A stretch of DNA of 64,000 bases, from contig DDWD01000206.1 in assembly GCA_002345825.1 (NCBI GenBank), positions 17,415 to 81,414 on the forward strand, given 5' to 3'. The notes under the pieces are model-generated. The model worked only from the letters and a program-made list of their open reading frames with translations, was not told the origin of the DNA and ran no database searches. Source of the DNA: Bacteroidales bacterium UBA2295 (GTDB taxonomy: Bacteria > Bacteroidota > Bacteroidia > Bacteroidales > Tenuifilaceae). Of the stretch, positions 43,506 to 51,999 are shown piece after piece (the stretch's first letter is position 1; the number at the start of each line of letters is the position of its first letter). Position numbers and translations under genes: made by a program.

Positions 43506-44081
43506 ATGGCATTTGAACTTCCAAAATTACCCTACGGATTGGACGACCTAAACCCAATCATTAGCAAGAACACTTTAGAGTTCCACCATGGCAAGCACCA
43601 CCAAGCCTACGTGAACAAGCTTAACGACCTAATAAAAGGCACTAAGTTCGAGAATGCTGATTTGGAAACAATTATAAAGGAGGCCGATGGGGGCATTTTC
43701 AACAATGGCGCACAGGTTTGGAACCACACCTTCTACTTCGAGGCATTCTCAAAAAATCCACAAAAAGAGCCCATGGGCAAGCTGGGCGAAGCCATTGAGC
43801 GTGATTTTGGCTCGTTCGCCAAGTTTAAGGAGGCATTTGCCAAGGCCGCTGCCACGCTATTTGGCTCGGGTTGGGCTTGGCTGGTGAAAGATGCCTACGG
43901 TCACCTTGAGATCGTGCAGGAAGCGAATGCTGGCAACCCCATACGCAATGGGCTTACGCCCATTTTAACCTGCGACGTGTGGGAACACGCCTACTACCTC
44001 GATTACCAAAATCGCCGTCCCGACTACATTGAGGCCTTCTGGCAGCTGGTGGACTGGAAGGTGGTTGAGCAACGTTTTTAG
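43506..44081 (+). CDS. sodB: Iron-type (or cambialistic) superoxide dismutase
   Basis: The 191-residue product has all four metal ligands: H27 in FHHGKHH, H74 in WNHTFYF, and D157 and H161 in [12 protein letters not shown]. Gln at position 70 in NNGAQVWNH is the outer-sphere Gln in the place used by Fe-type enzymes (Mn-type enzymes carry it later), so Fe or Fe/Mn use is predicted. It has no signal peptide and acts in the cytoplasm, converting superoxide to hydrogen peroxide and oxygen. It has its own promoter and terminator. Confidence 0.95.
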   Translation: MAFELPKLPYGLDDLNPIISKNTLEFHHGKHHQAYVNKLNDLIKGTKFENADLETIIKEADGGIFNNGAQVWNHTFYFEAFSKNPQKEPMGKLGEAIERDFGSFAKFKEAFAKAAATLFGSGWAWLVKDAYGHLEIVQEANAGNPIRNGLTPILTCDVWEHAYYLDYQNRRPDYIEAFWQLVDWKVVEQRF

Positions 44082-44101
44082 CCAAATCAAATTACAGTTA
44101 T

Positions 44102-44137
44102 AACCCATCCTCCTTTTAGGGGATGGGTTTATTATTT
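44102..44137 (+). terminator. Terminator of sodB
   Basis: AACCCATCC (44102-44110) pairs perfectly with GGATGGGTT (44121-44129), followed by a T/A-rich tail TATTATTTG. Confidence 0.75.
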
Positions 44138-44172
44138 GTTTACCTACCAACAACTCAGAACAATTATTAAAC

Positions 44173-44436
44173 ACTCAACTTTCGCATACAATTTATCCCC
44201 CTGATATATAGTCATTTAATTATCTTTAATGCTTGTATGTACTTAATAATGAACAACATAATTGTTTATACAAATACTTTGTGAAACTCTGTGTAATCCT
44301 TCGTGAAACTTTGTGTTACAACTCTTTTACTATTACACAAAAAACACAAAGAAGACACAAAAATCGCAAAGAATAATATTTAAAGTACATAAATACAGGT
44401 ATATATGCGTTAATATTTTGCTTGCGAAAGTTGAGT
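44173..44436. mobile_element. MITE-like element, 264 bp, with 14-bp terminal inverted repeats and 5-bp target duplication
   Basis: The left end ACTCAACTTTCGCA (44173-44186) is the perfect complement of the right end TGCGAAAGTTGAGT (44423-44436). The direct repeat TAAAC flanks it on both sides (44168-44172 and 44437-44441). The inside is AT-rich without a gene. It holds two imperfect 22-base direct repeats (44277-44298 and 44299-44320, both with GTGAAACT) and weaker inner inverted repeats such as GTACTT/AAGTAC. Size, ends, duplication and lack of a transposase fit a non-autonomous miniature transposon. The parent transposase is not in the window. Confidence 0.7.
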
Positions 44437-44487
44437 TAAACATAAAATATTTTCCGATCTCTACATAGCAATCAATCCAATAATTAC

Positions 44488-44495
44488 TAGCTTTG
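44488..44495 (+). promoter_or_regulatory. Possible promoter -7 element for the sulP gene
   Basis: TAGCTTTG is a perfect TAnnTTTG, 52 bases after the MITE end. It would give a leader of about 280 bases before ATG 44784. There is no clear -33 box. The leader holds an 18-codon reading frame (44692-44748) but no riboswitch I recognise. Confidence 0.35.
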
Positions 44496-44783
44496 CGCCT
44501 TCAATTCCAAAGGCTTGAATAAACTACCAACAAACCACGAAGGGTTCTGCACCATTCACATAATCAGAGATCCCCTGACAATTGTGAGAAACTTTAGGCA
44601 AACGTTGAAGTGGGATATTGAGCATACAGGATAGCAGGTCTCCAATCACCTTTTCTTTTTTTCAGCAAGTTAAATCTCCTAATAAAGGCCGATGAAAACC
44701 AGCTCTAAGAAACTTTACTCAATAAAAGATCATCAAAATTTTATTTAGTCATATAGTGGCTCTTGCTACAAACAATTAAACCT

Positions 44784-46415
44784 ATGAACAGCATTTTCAA
44801 ACCAAAACTATTCAGCATCCTGCGCGAGGGGTATAGCAAGCATCAGCTGCAAAAGGATGTGATGGCGGGGATAATAGTTGGCATTGTGGCACTTCCGCTT
44901 GCCATTGCCTTTGCCATAGCATCGGGTGTTTCGCCCGAGAGGGGAATAATCACAGCAATTATTGCCGGGTTCCTCATCTCATTTTTAGGCGGTAGCCGGG
45001 TGCAAATTGGTGGCCCCACAGGCGCCTTTGTGGTAATCGTTTTTGGAGTAATTGAGCAATACGGCATTGAAGGTTTGATTATATCAACCTTTTTGGCGGG
45101 TTTAATGCTTGTAGCCTTTGGGCTATTAAGGTTGGGTACAATAATAAAGTTCATCCCCCATCCACTAATTGTAGGATTTACAAGCGGTATTGCAATAATC
45201 ATCTTCTCCACCCAAATAAAAGAGTTCTTTGGGTTAGGGCTCACAGATGTTCCTTCGGCCTTTATTCCTAAATGGGGCGCATACTTTACCTCGTTGGGAA
45301 GTATGAATATTTATGCGATTCTAATCTCTGTCCTTACCGTAGCAATAACCATCTTCTCAAAGAAACTTTTCAAAAAGATACCAGGCTCATTCATAGCTAT
45401 TGTGCTAATGACTGTTGCAGCAATATTTTTTAAACTACCAGTTAATACCATTGGCTCAATATATGGCGATTTACCAACCACCATCAACCTAAGTTTGCCA
45501 ACCATCAATCTGGGTAGCTTAGCCCAGTACATTGCACCTGCATTTACCATTGCACTGCTGGGCGCAATTGAGTCGTTGCTATCGGCTGTGGTGGCCGACG
45601 GTATGATTGGTGGCAACCACCGCTCCAACACCGAGCTGATTGCCCAAGGATTTGGCAATATGGCCTCGGCCATATTTGGTGGAATACCTGCTACAGGCGC
45701 CATAGCCCGTACCGCCACCAACGTGAAGAACGGAGGAAGAACCCCAGTTGCCGGAATAGTTCATGCCATTACGCTTTTACTAATTGTAGTATTCTTTGGT
45801 AAGTGGGCAGCCCAAATTCCACTGGCTTGCTTAGCCGGGATACTAGTGGTGGTGGCCTACAATATGAGCGAATGGCGATCGTTCTACTCAATTCTCAAAG
45901 GCTCAAAATACGATGTGCTGGTACTGCTAACCACCTTCTTCCTAACAGTACTTGTCGATTTAACTGTAGCAATACAAATTGGGATGGTGTTGGCTGCTCT
46001 TCTATTCATGCAGCGTATGGCAAGCACTAGCAACATAATTGCTGCCGATGCCGATATGGATGCTCTGGAGGACTATTCCGATTTACCTAAGGATATTGAG
46101 GTGTATGAGATTAAAGGGCCTTTCTTTTTTGCAGCTGCTCAAAAGTACAGGGAAACCCTCAAAAACTTTGGAAAAACAAACACAGTACTTATCCTCAGGA
46201 TGCGACATGTACCATTCATCGACTCCTCGGGTATACATAACTTTCGGGAAACAGTAAAGTATCTGAAAGCACGAAACGTTAAAATAATTCTTTCGGGGGT
46301 GCAACCAGAGGTAAAAAAAGAACTTGCTAAGACTAGAATTGATTTTCTGATTGGCCGCAACAACATTTGCGACAACTACATTGAAGCCAAAGCCAAAGCA
46401 CTGAAAGGGCTTTAG
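44784..46415 (+). CDS. SulP-family inorganic anion transporter with STAS domain
   Basis: From ATG 44784 the product is 543 residues; a TTG at 44763 would add seven. The membrane domain (about 20-410) has the SulP features DVMAGIIVGIVALPLAIAFA and IGGPTGAFVVIVFGVI, then GGIPATGAIARTATNVKNGG near residue 290. The STAS domain (about 430-543) keeps the Ser in RHVPFIDSSGIHNF. Members carry sulfate, bicarbonate or other anions with sodium or protons. Substrate cannot be read; there is no carbonic anhydrase or sulfate assimilation gene beside it. Confidence 0.92.
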   Translation: MNSIFKPKLFSILREGYSKHQLQKDVMAGIIVGIVALPLAIAFAIASGVSPERGIITAIIAGFLISFLGGSRVQIGGPTGAFVVIVFGVIEQYGIEGLIISTFLAGLMLVAFGLLRLGTIIKFIPHPLIVGFTSGIAIIIFSTQIKEFFGLGLTDVPSAFIPKWGAYFTSLGSMNIYAILISVLTVAITIFSKKLFKKIPGSFIAIVLMTVAAIFFKLPVNTIGSIYGDLPTTINLSLPTINLGSLAQYIAPAFTIALLGAIESLLSAVVADGMIGGNHRSNTELIAQGFGNMASAIFGGIPATGAIARTATNVKNGGRTPVAGIVHAITLLLIVVFFGKWAAQIPLACLAGILVVVAYNMSEWRSFYSILKGSKYDVLVLLTTFFLTVLVDLTVAIQIGMVLAALLFMQRMASTSNIIAADADMDALEDYSDLPKDIEVYEIKGPFFFAAAQKYRETLKNFGKTNTVLILRMRHVPFIDSSGIHNFRETVKYLKARNVKIILSGVQPEVKKELAKTRIDFLIGRNNICDNYIEAKAKALKGL

Positions 46416-46549
46416 TAAATTCTGACATAAGCCTTAAATGCTCACGGAGTGATTAAAAATCTTGCTTAGAGTGCATTAGAGACAAAACCGGAGAATTCAA
46501 CAAATCGAAGGAATAATGAGTTATTGCTTATATTTGAGAAAAAATAGTA

Positions 46550-47533
46550 ATGAATAACTCGAAAATTGAGATATATCAGATTGATAGTGGTAAAACCGAG
46601 ATTACAGTAAGGCTTGATAATGATACTGTTTGGTTAAGCTTAAATCAATTAACAGAACTTTTCCAAAAAGACAAATCAGTAATATCCAGGCATATATCAA
46701 ACATTTTCAAAGAGAAAGAGCTAGAACGAAACTCAGTTGTTGCAAAAAATGCAACAACTGCTAGTGATGGAAAGATATACCAAGTAGATTACTATAATCT
46801 TGATGTTATAATATCTGTTGGGTATAGGGTTAAAAGCCAAAGAGGTACCCAGTTCAGAATTTGGGCAAATAGAATTTTGAAAGAATACCTTATCAAAGGG
46901 TATAGTATAAACGAGAAAAAAATAACACAGCAAGCAGAACAACTTAAGGAATTGCAGAAATCTGTAAAAATCCTTGGCGAAGTACTTGAATATAAAAGCA
47001 TAACAAAATATGAAAGCATCGGCTTATTGAAAATCATATCTGATTATGCTTATGCTCTTGATATTTTAGACCAATATGACTACCAAAGTTTAAAGATTAC
47101 TGAAACATCAGGAAAAGAATTTTATCAATTAACGTACGATGAGGCTATAAGTCAAATACATAACGTGAAAAGAGTGTACGGAAATAGTCCGTTATTCGGC
47201 AATGAAAAAGATGAGTCGTTTAAAAGTTCAGTATCGTCTATTTATCAGACATTTGATGGTGTTGATTTGTACCCAAGTATTGAAGAAAAAGCTGCAAACT
47301 TACTCTACTTTATAACAAAAAATCACTCTTTCTCAGATGGGAATAAAAGGATTGCAGCCTTTTTGTTCTTATATTTCCTTGAAAAAAATGGAATTCTTTT
47401 TAATGAATATGGTATTAAAAGAATTGCTGACAATGCATTAGTAGCTTTAACGTTAATGATTGCTGTTAGTAAGCCTGATGAAAAGGATATAATCATAAAA
47501 GTAATAGTGAACTTGATTAATAGGAAAAATTAA
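46550..47533 (+). CDS. RhuM-Fic/Doc fusion protein
   Basis: The 327-residue product has an N-terminal RhuM-type DNA-binding-like domain (about 1-120: TVWLSLNQLTELFQKDKSVISRH, ISVGYRVKSQRGTQFRIWAN) and a C-terminal Fic/Doc domain with the motif H259-S-F-S-D-G-N-K-R267. The Lys in place of the second Gly (GNK rather than GNG) is the Doc-like variant, which in Doc gives kinase rather than AMP-transfer activity. No antitoxin gene is next to it. The DNA is more AT-rich than the flanking genes, suggesting transfer. Mobile or toxin role is inference. Confidence 0.85.
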   Translation: MNNSKIEIYQIDSGKTEITVRLDNDTVWLSLNQLTELFQKDKSVISRHISNIFKEKELERNSVVAKNATTASDGKIYQVDYYNLDVIISVGYRVKSQRGTQFRIWANRILKEYLIKGYSINEKKITQQAEQLKELQKSVKILGEVLEYKSITKYESIGLLKIISDYAYALDILDQYDYQSLKITETSGKEFYQLTYDEAISQIHNVKRVYGNSPLFGNEKDESFKSSVSSIYQTFDGVDLYPSIEEKAANLLYFITKNHSFSDGNKRIAAFLFLYFLEKNGILFNEYGIKRIADNALVALTLMIAVSKPDEKDIIIKVIVNLINRKN

Positions 47534-47651
47534 CGCACGCGAACATAAAGGGTGTTACCATTGAGTTGAATGGTTTAGGCAAGCAGCACAGCACTTAGGG
47601 AACTTCTTAACGTGGGATTAACACTGTCCCCCAGTCGGTAGATATTGCAAA

Positions 47652-47690
47652 AAAAGAGTGGCCACATTGGGTCACTCTCTTTATTTCTAT
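47652..47690. terminator. Bidirectional terminator between RhuM-Fic and S9 peptidase genes
   Basis: AGAGTG and CACTCT form a stem, extended by CC/GG across a short loop, with A-run before and T-rich tail after. It lies between two convergent genes. Confidence 0.6.
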
Positions 47691-47702
47691 TAATATCAGC
47701 AA

Positions 47703-49811
47703 TTATTTCAACCACTGATCGAGCCAGCCAAAGAACTCACGCTGCCATACAACTGCATTTTGTGGTTTGGTCACAAAATGAGTTTCGTCGGGGAAAACAA
47801 GTAGTCGGCTAGGAACACCACGTAGCTGCGCAGCGTTGAATGCTTGTAAACCCTCGGAGTAGGCTATACGAAAATCGTTCTCACCCACAACTACCATTAT
47901 GGGTGTATTCCAGTTCTGCACCAGTTTATGTGGGCTATTTGCATAGGTTCGTTGGGCAACCTTGTTGCTCTTATCCCAAAAGGGACCACCAAAATCATGG
48001 TTGGGGAAGAATGTCTCCTCAGTGGATGCGTAAAAACTCTCGAAGTTGAACATCCCGTTGTGTGCAATAAACGCTTTAAACCTATTTTGATGTACACCCG
48101 CCAAGTAGTAAGCAGAATATCCACCGTAACTTGCGCCTACTGCGCCTAGCCTATCCTCATCTACCCAAGGTTCCTGCTTCACATTATCAATGGCGCTTAG
48201 ATAGTCCTTAATGTTTTGGCCACTGTAATCGCCCGATATTTGTGCATTCCAATCCTGTCCAAATGAGGGAACTCCCCTACGATTTGGCGCAACAATTACA
48301 TAGTCGTTAGCTGCCATAATCTGGAAATTCCAGCGGTAGCTAAAGAACTGGCTTACGGTGCTTTGGGGGCCACCCTGACAGTAAAGCAGGGCAGGATACT
48401 TCTTGTTAGGATCGAAGTTGGGAGGAAGAATAACCCATACCAGCATATCCTTACCGTCGGTGGTTTTAATCCAGCGCTGGGTAACCTCTCCCATCTTAAT
48501 ATTATCGTAAATATGCTTATTGATAAAGGTTAGCTGCGTGTCCTCACCCGTTTCGGGGTTGATGGTGAATAGCTCTGTGGCCATGCTCATACTCATCTTT
48601 TGGGCAACCAGAGTTCCCTTAGCTGGCGAAAACCAAGTATAATCGTGCCATCCATCGGTAACCTTTGTAATATCCTTCGACTCAACATTCACCTTATATA
48701 TCTGATGGGTTGCATTAATTCCGCTAATAAAAATCAGATCGGAACCACAACCACTCCAGGTGATATTATCGGCGTTTTGGTCGAAGCCTTTGGTCAAATA
48801 GGTTCTCTCTCCGGTCTCGAGGTTAAGCACAAACAAGCGATGCTTGTCGCTCTCGTAGCCAGGGGTTTCCATACTTTGCCAAGCAATCATCTTTCCGTCG
48901 GGAGCGAAAACAGGGTACTTATCGTAGCCCATCATCCCCTCGGTGATGTTCTCGGTTTTGCCATCCTCAACATTGTAAAGGTAGATATCGGAATTGGTGG
49001 AAACGGCCAGATCCTTGCCATAAAGCTTTTTGGCAGTGTAGGCAATAATCTTTCCGCAGGGGCTCCAGGCAATCTCATTGTCGCTAAAGTATGGTGACAT
49101 AGGCGAATCCCAAAGTTCACCCTCCATAATATCCTTGCCTGCACCAACCTTACCGTTTGTGTAATCGGCAACAAAGATATGCCTGAAACTACCATCGCGC
49201 CAGTAGTTCCAATGGCGATACATCATATTATCGGAAATATGCACGTTAACCTTGGGCATATCGGGATGAAGATCCTTGGGCGTTTTCTCAATCTGCACAT
49301 TCTTGGTGTACATAATTTTATCGCCGGTGGGTGCGTAGGCAAAAGAGCTGATGCCCCCGTCGATATCGGTAACCTGCACAGGGTTTGCACCATCGGCATT
49401 CATTTCCCACAGCTGGGTTGCTCCGCCACGAGTCGATAGGAACCCAATTCGATTACCATCAGGTAGCCACTGTGGACTAAAATCGTTAGTTGCATTGGTG
49501 GTTAGCTCCTTGGGCTCTCCTCCCTCAACAGGTATTGTGTAAATATTGGTTACACCCTTATTGGCATCCATAGAGTAGCGGGTTACCGTAAATAGAACGG
49601 TTTTAGCATCGGGCGATACGGATGTGCTGCCAATTCTACCGAACTTCCATAGTACTTCGGGGGTTAACACTCCATTCTGAATCTCCTGAGCGGTTAGCTC
49701 AACGTCGGGGGTAATGGGCTCGGCTTGGTTACTAGAACCTTCGCCTTGGCAACCCATTAGCGCGGCAGCTAATGCCATAACAATAAAGGTTTTAAATTTG
49801 TGTACTTGCAT
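47703..49811 (-). CDS. S9-family prolyl oligopeptidase-like peptidase (lipoprotein)
   Basis: The 702-residue product has the lipobox LMGC near residue 20. A seven-bladed PD40/WD40-like propeller spans about 50-440 (TDGSxx-like units such as WLPDGNRIGFLSTRGG, FAPDGKMIAWQSM). The alpha/beta hydrolase domain (about 450-702) has the catalytic S561 in GASYGGYS, Asp in VGENDFRI and His in DETHFV. It cleaves short peptides, often after Pro, in the periplasm or on the cell surface. This family is frequent in Bacteroidota that live on peptides. It stands alone. Confidence 0.93.
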   Translation of the reverse strand: MQVHKFKTFIVMALAAALMGCQGEGSSNQAEPITPDVELTAQEIQNGVLTPEVLWKFGRIGSTSVSPDAKTVLFTVTRYSMDANKGVTNIYTIPVEGGEPKELTTNATNDFSPQWLPDGNRIGFLSTRGGATQLWEMNADGANPVQVTDIDGGISSFAYAPTGDKIMYTKNVQIEKTPKDLHPDMPKVNVHISDNMMYRHWNYWRDGSFRHIFVADYTNGKVGAGKDIMEGELWDSPMSPYFSDNEIAWSPCGKIIAYTAKKLYGKDLAVSTNSDIYLYNVEDGKTENITEGMMGYDKYPVFAPDGKMIAWQSMETPGYESDKHRLFVLNLETGERTYLTKGFDQNADNITWSGCGSDLIFISGINATHQIYKVNVESKDITKVTDGWHDYTWFSPAKGTLVAQKMSMSMATELFTINPETGEDTQLTFINKHIYDNIKMGEVTQRWIKTTDGKDMLVWVILPPNFDPNKKYPALLYCQGGPQSTVSQFFSYRWNFQIMAANDYVIVAPNRRGVPSFGQDWNAQISGDYSGQNIKDYLSAIDNVKQEPWVDEDRLGAVGASYGGYSAYYLAGVHQNRFKAFIAHNGMFNFESFYASTEETFFPNHDFGGPFWDKSNKVAQRTYANSPHKLVQNWNTPIMVVVGENDFRIAYSEGLQAFNAAQLRGVPSRLLVFPDETHFVTKPQNAVVWQREFFGWLDQWLK

Positions 49812-49926
49812 ATTCTACTTGTATTTGAGGATTTATTAATGTTTGATAATTGATTGAACTACCCTTTGATTGATTTAGATATCCTATAGTTTAGCTTCAT
49901 ATTAACGATGTAAGTGGAAAACACTA

Positions 49927-51816
49927 CTATTTGAATTCACTAAGAGTTTCATGAATTCCCTTATGAATTTCGTACCAGAAGTCTAGCGCTGCCGATTTCT
50001 TATCATCTTCAAACCGTTGGAGCCATTGCTCAAGTTCAGCATCTTGCACACCATCCTCGTCGCGCTTTTTCATCAAAAAGGTATGCACAAAGTCGATGCT
50101 TCGTTCGCTCTCCCAGAATATTGATGCATTTCGGCTATTAATACGGCTTGCGGTAAGAAGCAGCGATTTTAAAAACTTATCCTTAAGCCCATAAAGAGAC
50201 CCGATAATATCGGGCATAATGTCTTCGGCCCATGCCCTGTGAAAACGGCATACGCCAGTATTATCCATCATCAACTCTTTTATCATTCTGCGGCCATTCT
50301 CACGACCAAGTTCGCGGGGCGGGATAAACTCTTTGCCATAGTTCATATAGTACTTCCCCATAATTGCCATGGGCGACATAGCCCCGGGTGTCCAATACTG
50401 GTTTGGCACAATCCAACCCTCACGAGCAAACGCTATATAAACAAACTTATCGAGTATGGCCACACCTTTATTCCTGGCTAAATGTCGACCAAACTTCCTT
50501 GCCCCATGCGAAAGGTCAATTGCCCCTCCCTCAACAGTCATCTGATCGAGCAGAGAAATTCCCAACTTTGCATTGTGCATTGAATCTTTTACCACATCAA
50601 ATTTCTCGGGAGAAAAGACAGGAATATCCTTTACTCCAAGATCATCGGGCTTAAGCAATCCATCATGCAGACACTCCATGAGCCAAGCCAAAACACCCCC
50701 TACCGATATGGCGTCGAACCCAAGGGTATCGGCGTGGTGATTTAGCAGCTCGGCTGCACGCTGATCGAAAATCCCGCAGAGAGGGCCCATGGTTTGGTAT
50801 GGCTCATAATCCTTCTTAAACTTCCCATTCATTTTTTTACAAACGGCAGCACAGGGCTCTCCACAGTTTTTCTGCTGCTTAGGTTTAATGGTCTCCTCGT
50901 TAAATTGCTTGAGGTAATGGTTCAGGATATAGTCATTATGTATTTTCAACCGCTCGTCCTTAGGCATATATATGCTTTTGTAGTTGAAAGCGATTATCCG
51001 CTCGTTGAGCGTGGCAAAGTTAACGCCCAAGGTTCCTCCTGTATCGAAGTTAGGGTCGAATCGGTATTTGGTTGTGGCCTCAATATCCTTGGCCGCCAGT
51101 TTTTTATTGTATTTATCCTGAAACCACTGATCGGCCACGTTGCGATCGCGAAAATCCTCATCAATATGAGTCCCACCGTAAATAATGCCAATTATTCCAT
51201 GCTCCTGCAGCATCTTGGATCCAAAGCCTCCTCTTCCTGCCCAAGTATCGACATTTGTTAACTCGCCATTCCGAATGGGTGCCGAGGCTACCCCACCAAA
51301 GTCGGTGAACATAGATGCAGGGCCAACGGCAAGAACTCGGGGATCATTTTCATATCGGTGTCCAAAATGCTCCATTGCTTTCTCCATCACTGCATAAACG
51401 CCTCCACGCCCTGTACTCCATACCTCACGTCGTCTTACTGGTAGAAGTTCGAGTTCAATATCCTCGCCATGGTTCCTGTTAAGATATAAGATGGAAGGCG
51501 TGTAACTTTTCCCGACGATAGAAAACATATTGATTCCTAGGTTGTCGAACACAAGACCTGCCCCACCCATTGAGGAAATGTAAAAGCCATGCCAACTGGG
51601 AGATACCCCTGTAAATATTAAACGATTAGATCCAGGGAAAATTGAGCCAGCCAGCAACCCAACCCCCACATTAAGGCTATTGTACTTATGTGCAAGGTGA
51701 ATACCCAGATCGACGGGCCCAAAAAAATCGCCAACCTTATACCTGTTTAGCTTGTAATATGAGTTTGATGCATCGATCATTAATACTTTCTGGGAGGGAG
51801 TGGTTGAATTAGCCAT
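49927..51816 (-). CDS. Aldehyde:ferredoxin oxidoreductase-like tungsten/molybdenum enzyme
   Basis: From ATG 51816 the product is 629 residues; an in-frame start at 51873 would add 19 residues with no family similarity. The N-terminal cofactor domain has VGLLAGSIFPGSNRLIFTGV and SSMGGAGLVFDNLGIN. The 4Fe-4S ligands are C318, C322 and C326 in NCGEPCAAVCKK and C523 in DNTGVCRFHRAW. The three Cys are spaced x3-x3, not x2-x3 as in the best-known AOR. It should oxidise an aldehyde and reduce ferredoxin in the cytoplasm, using a bis-pterin W or Mo centre. The substrate is unknown. A ferredoxin gene lies 7 kb away. Confidence 0.88.
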   Translation of the reverse strand: MANSTTPSQKVLMIDASNSYYKLNRYKVGDFFGPVDLGIHLAHKYNSLNVGVGLLAGSIFPGSNRLIFTGVSPSWHGFYISSMGGAGLVFDNLGINMFSIVGKSYTPSILYLNRNHGEDIELELLPVRRREVWSTGRGGVYAVMEKAMEHFGHRYENDPRVLAVGPASMFTDFGGVASAPIRNGELTNVDTWAGRGGFGSKMLQEHGIIGIIYGGTHIDEDFRDRNVADQWFQDKYNKKLAAKDIEATTKYRFDPNFDTGGTLGVNFATLNERIIAFNYKSIYMPKDERLKIHNDYILNHYLKQFNEETIKPKQQKNCGEPCAAVCKKMNGKFKKDYEPYQTMGPLCGIFDQRAAELLNHHADTLGFDAISVGGVLAWLMECLHDGLLKPDDLGVKDIPVFSPEKFDVVKDSMHNAKLGISLLDQMTVEGGAIDLSHGARKFGRHLARNKGVAILDKFVYIAFAREGWIVPNQYWTPGAMSPMAIMGKYYMNYGKEFIPPRELGRENGRRMIKELMMDNTGVCRFHRAWAEDIMPDIIGSLYGLKDKFLKSLLLTASRINSRNASIFWESERSIDFVHTFLMKKRDEDGVQDAELEQWLQRFEDDKKSAALDFWYEIHKGIHETLSEFK

Positions 51817-51999
51817 TCTCGTAGTTTTGGTTAAATCTATATGTTTAACCACAAAAATAGCGAATTTTAACAACCTCTAACAGCATTTGAAAACCTTTAC
51901 AAAAAACTTTTTAAACAATGGTAGCATTTGAAGTAAAAATAAATTATCTTTAATAATTACATTTGGCTAACAGAAAATCAAATTCAGCAAGAAGATAAA

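Noticed and set aside
44277..44320. Tandem 22-base repeats as a possible CRISPR remnant
   Set aside because: Only two imperfect units without spacers, inside a transposon-like element; no cas genes in the window.
46550..47533. Toxin-antitoxin module
   Set aside because: No small partner gene lies within a few hundred bases on either side; only an orphan Fic-type protein can be supported.
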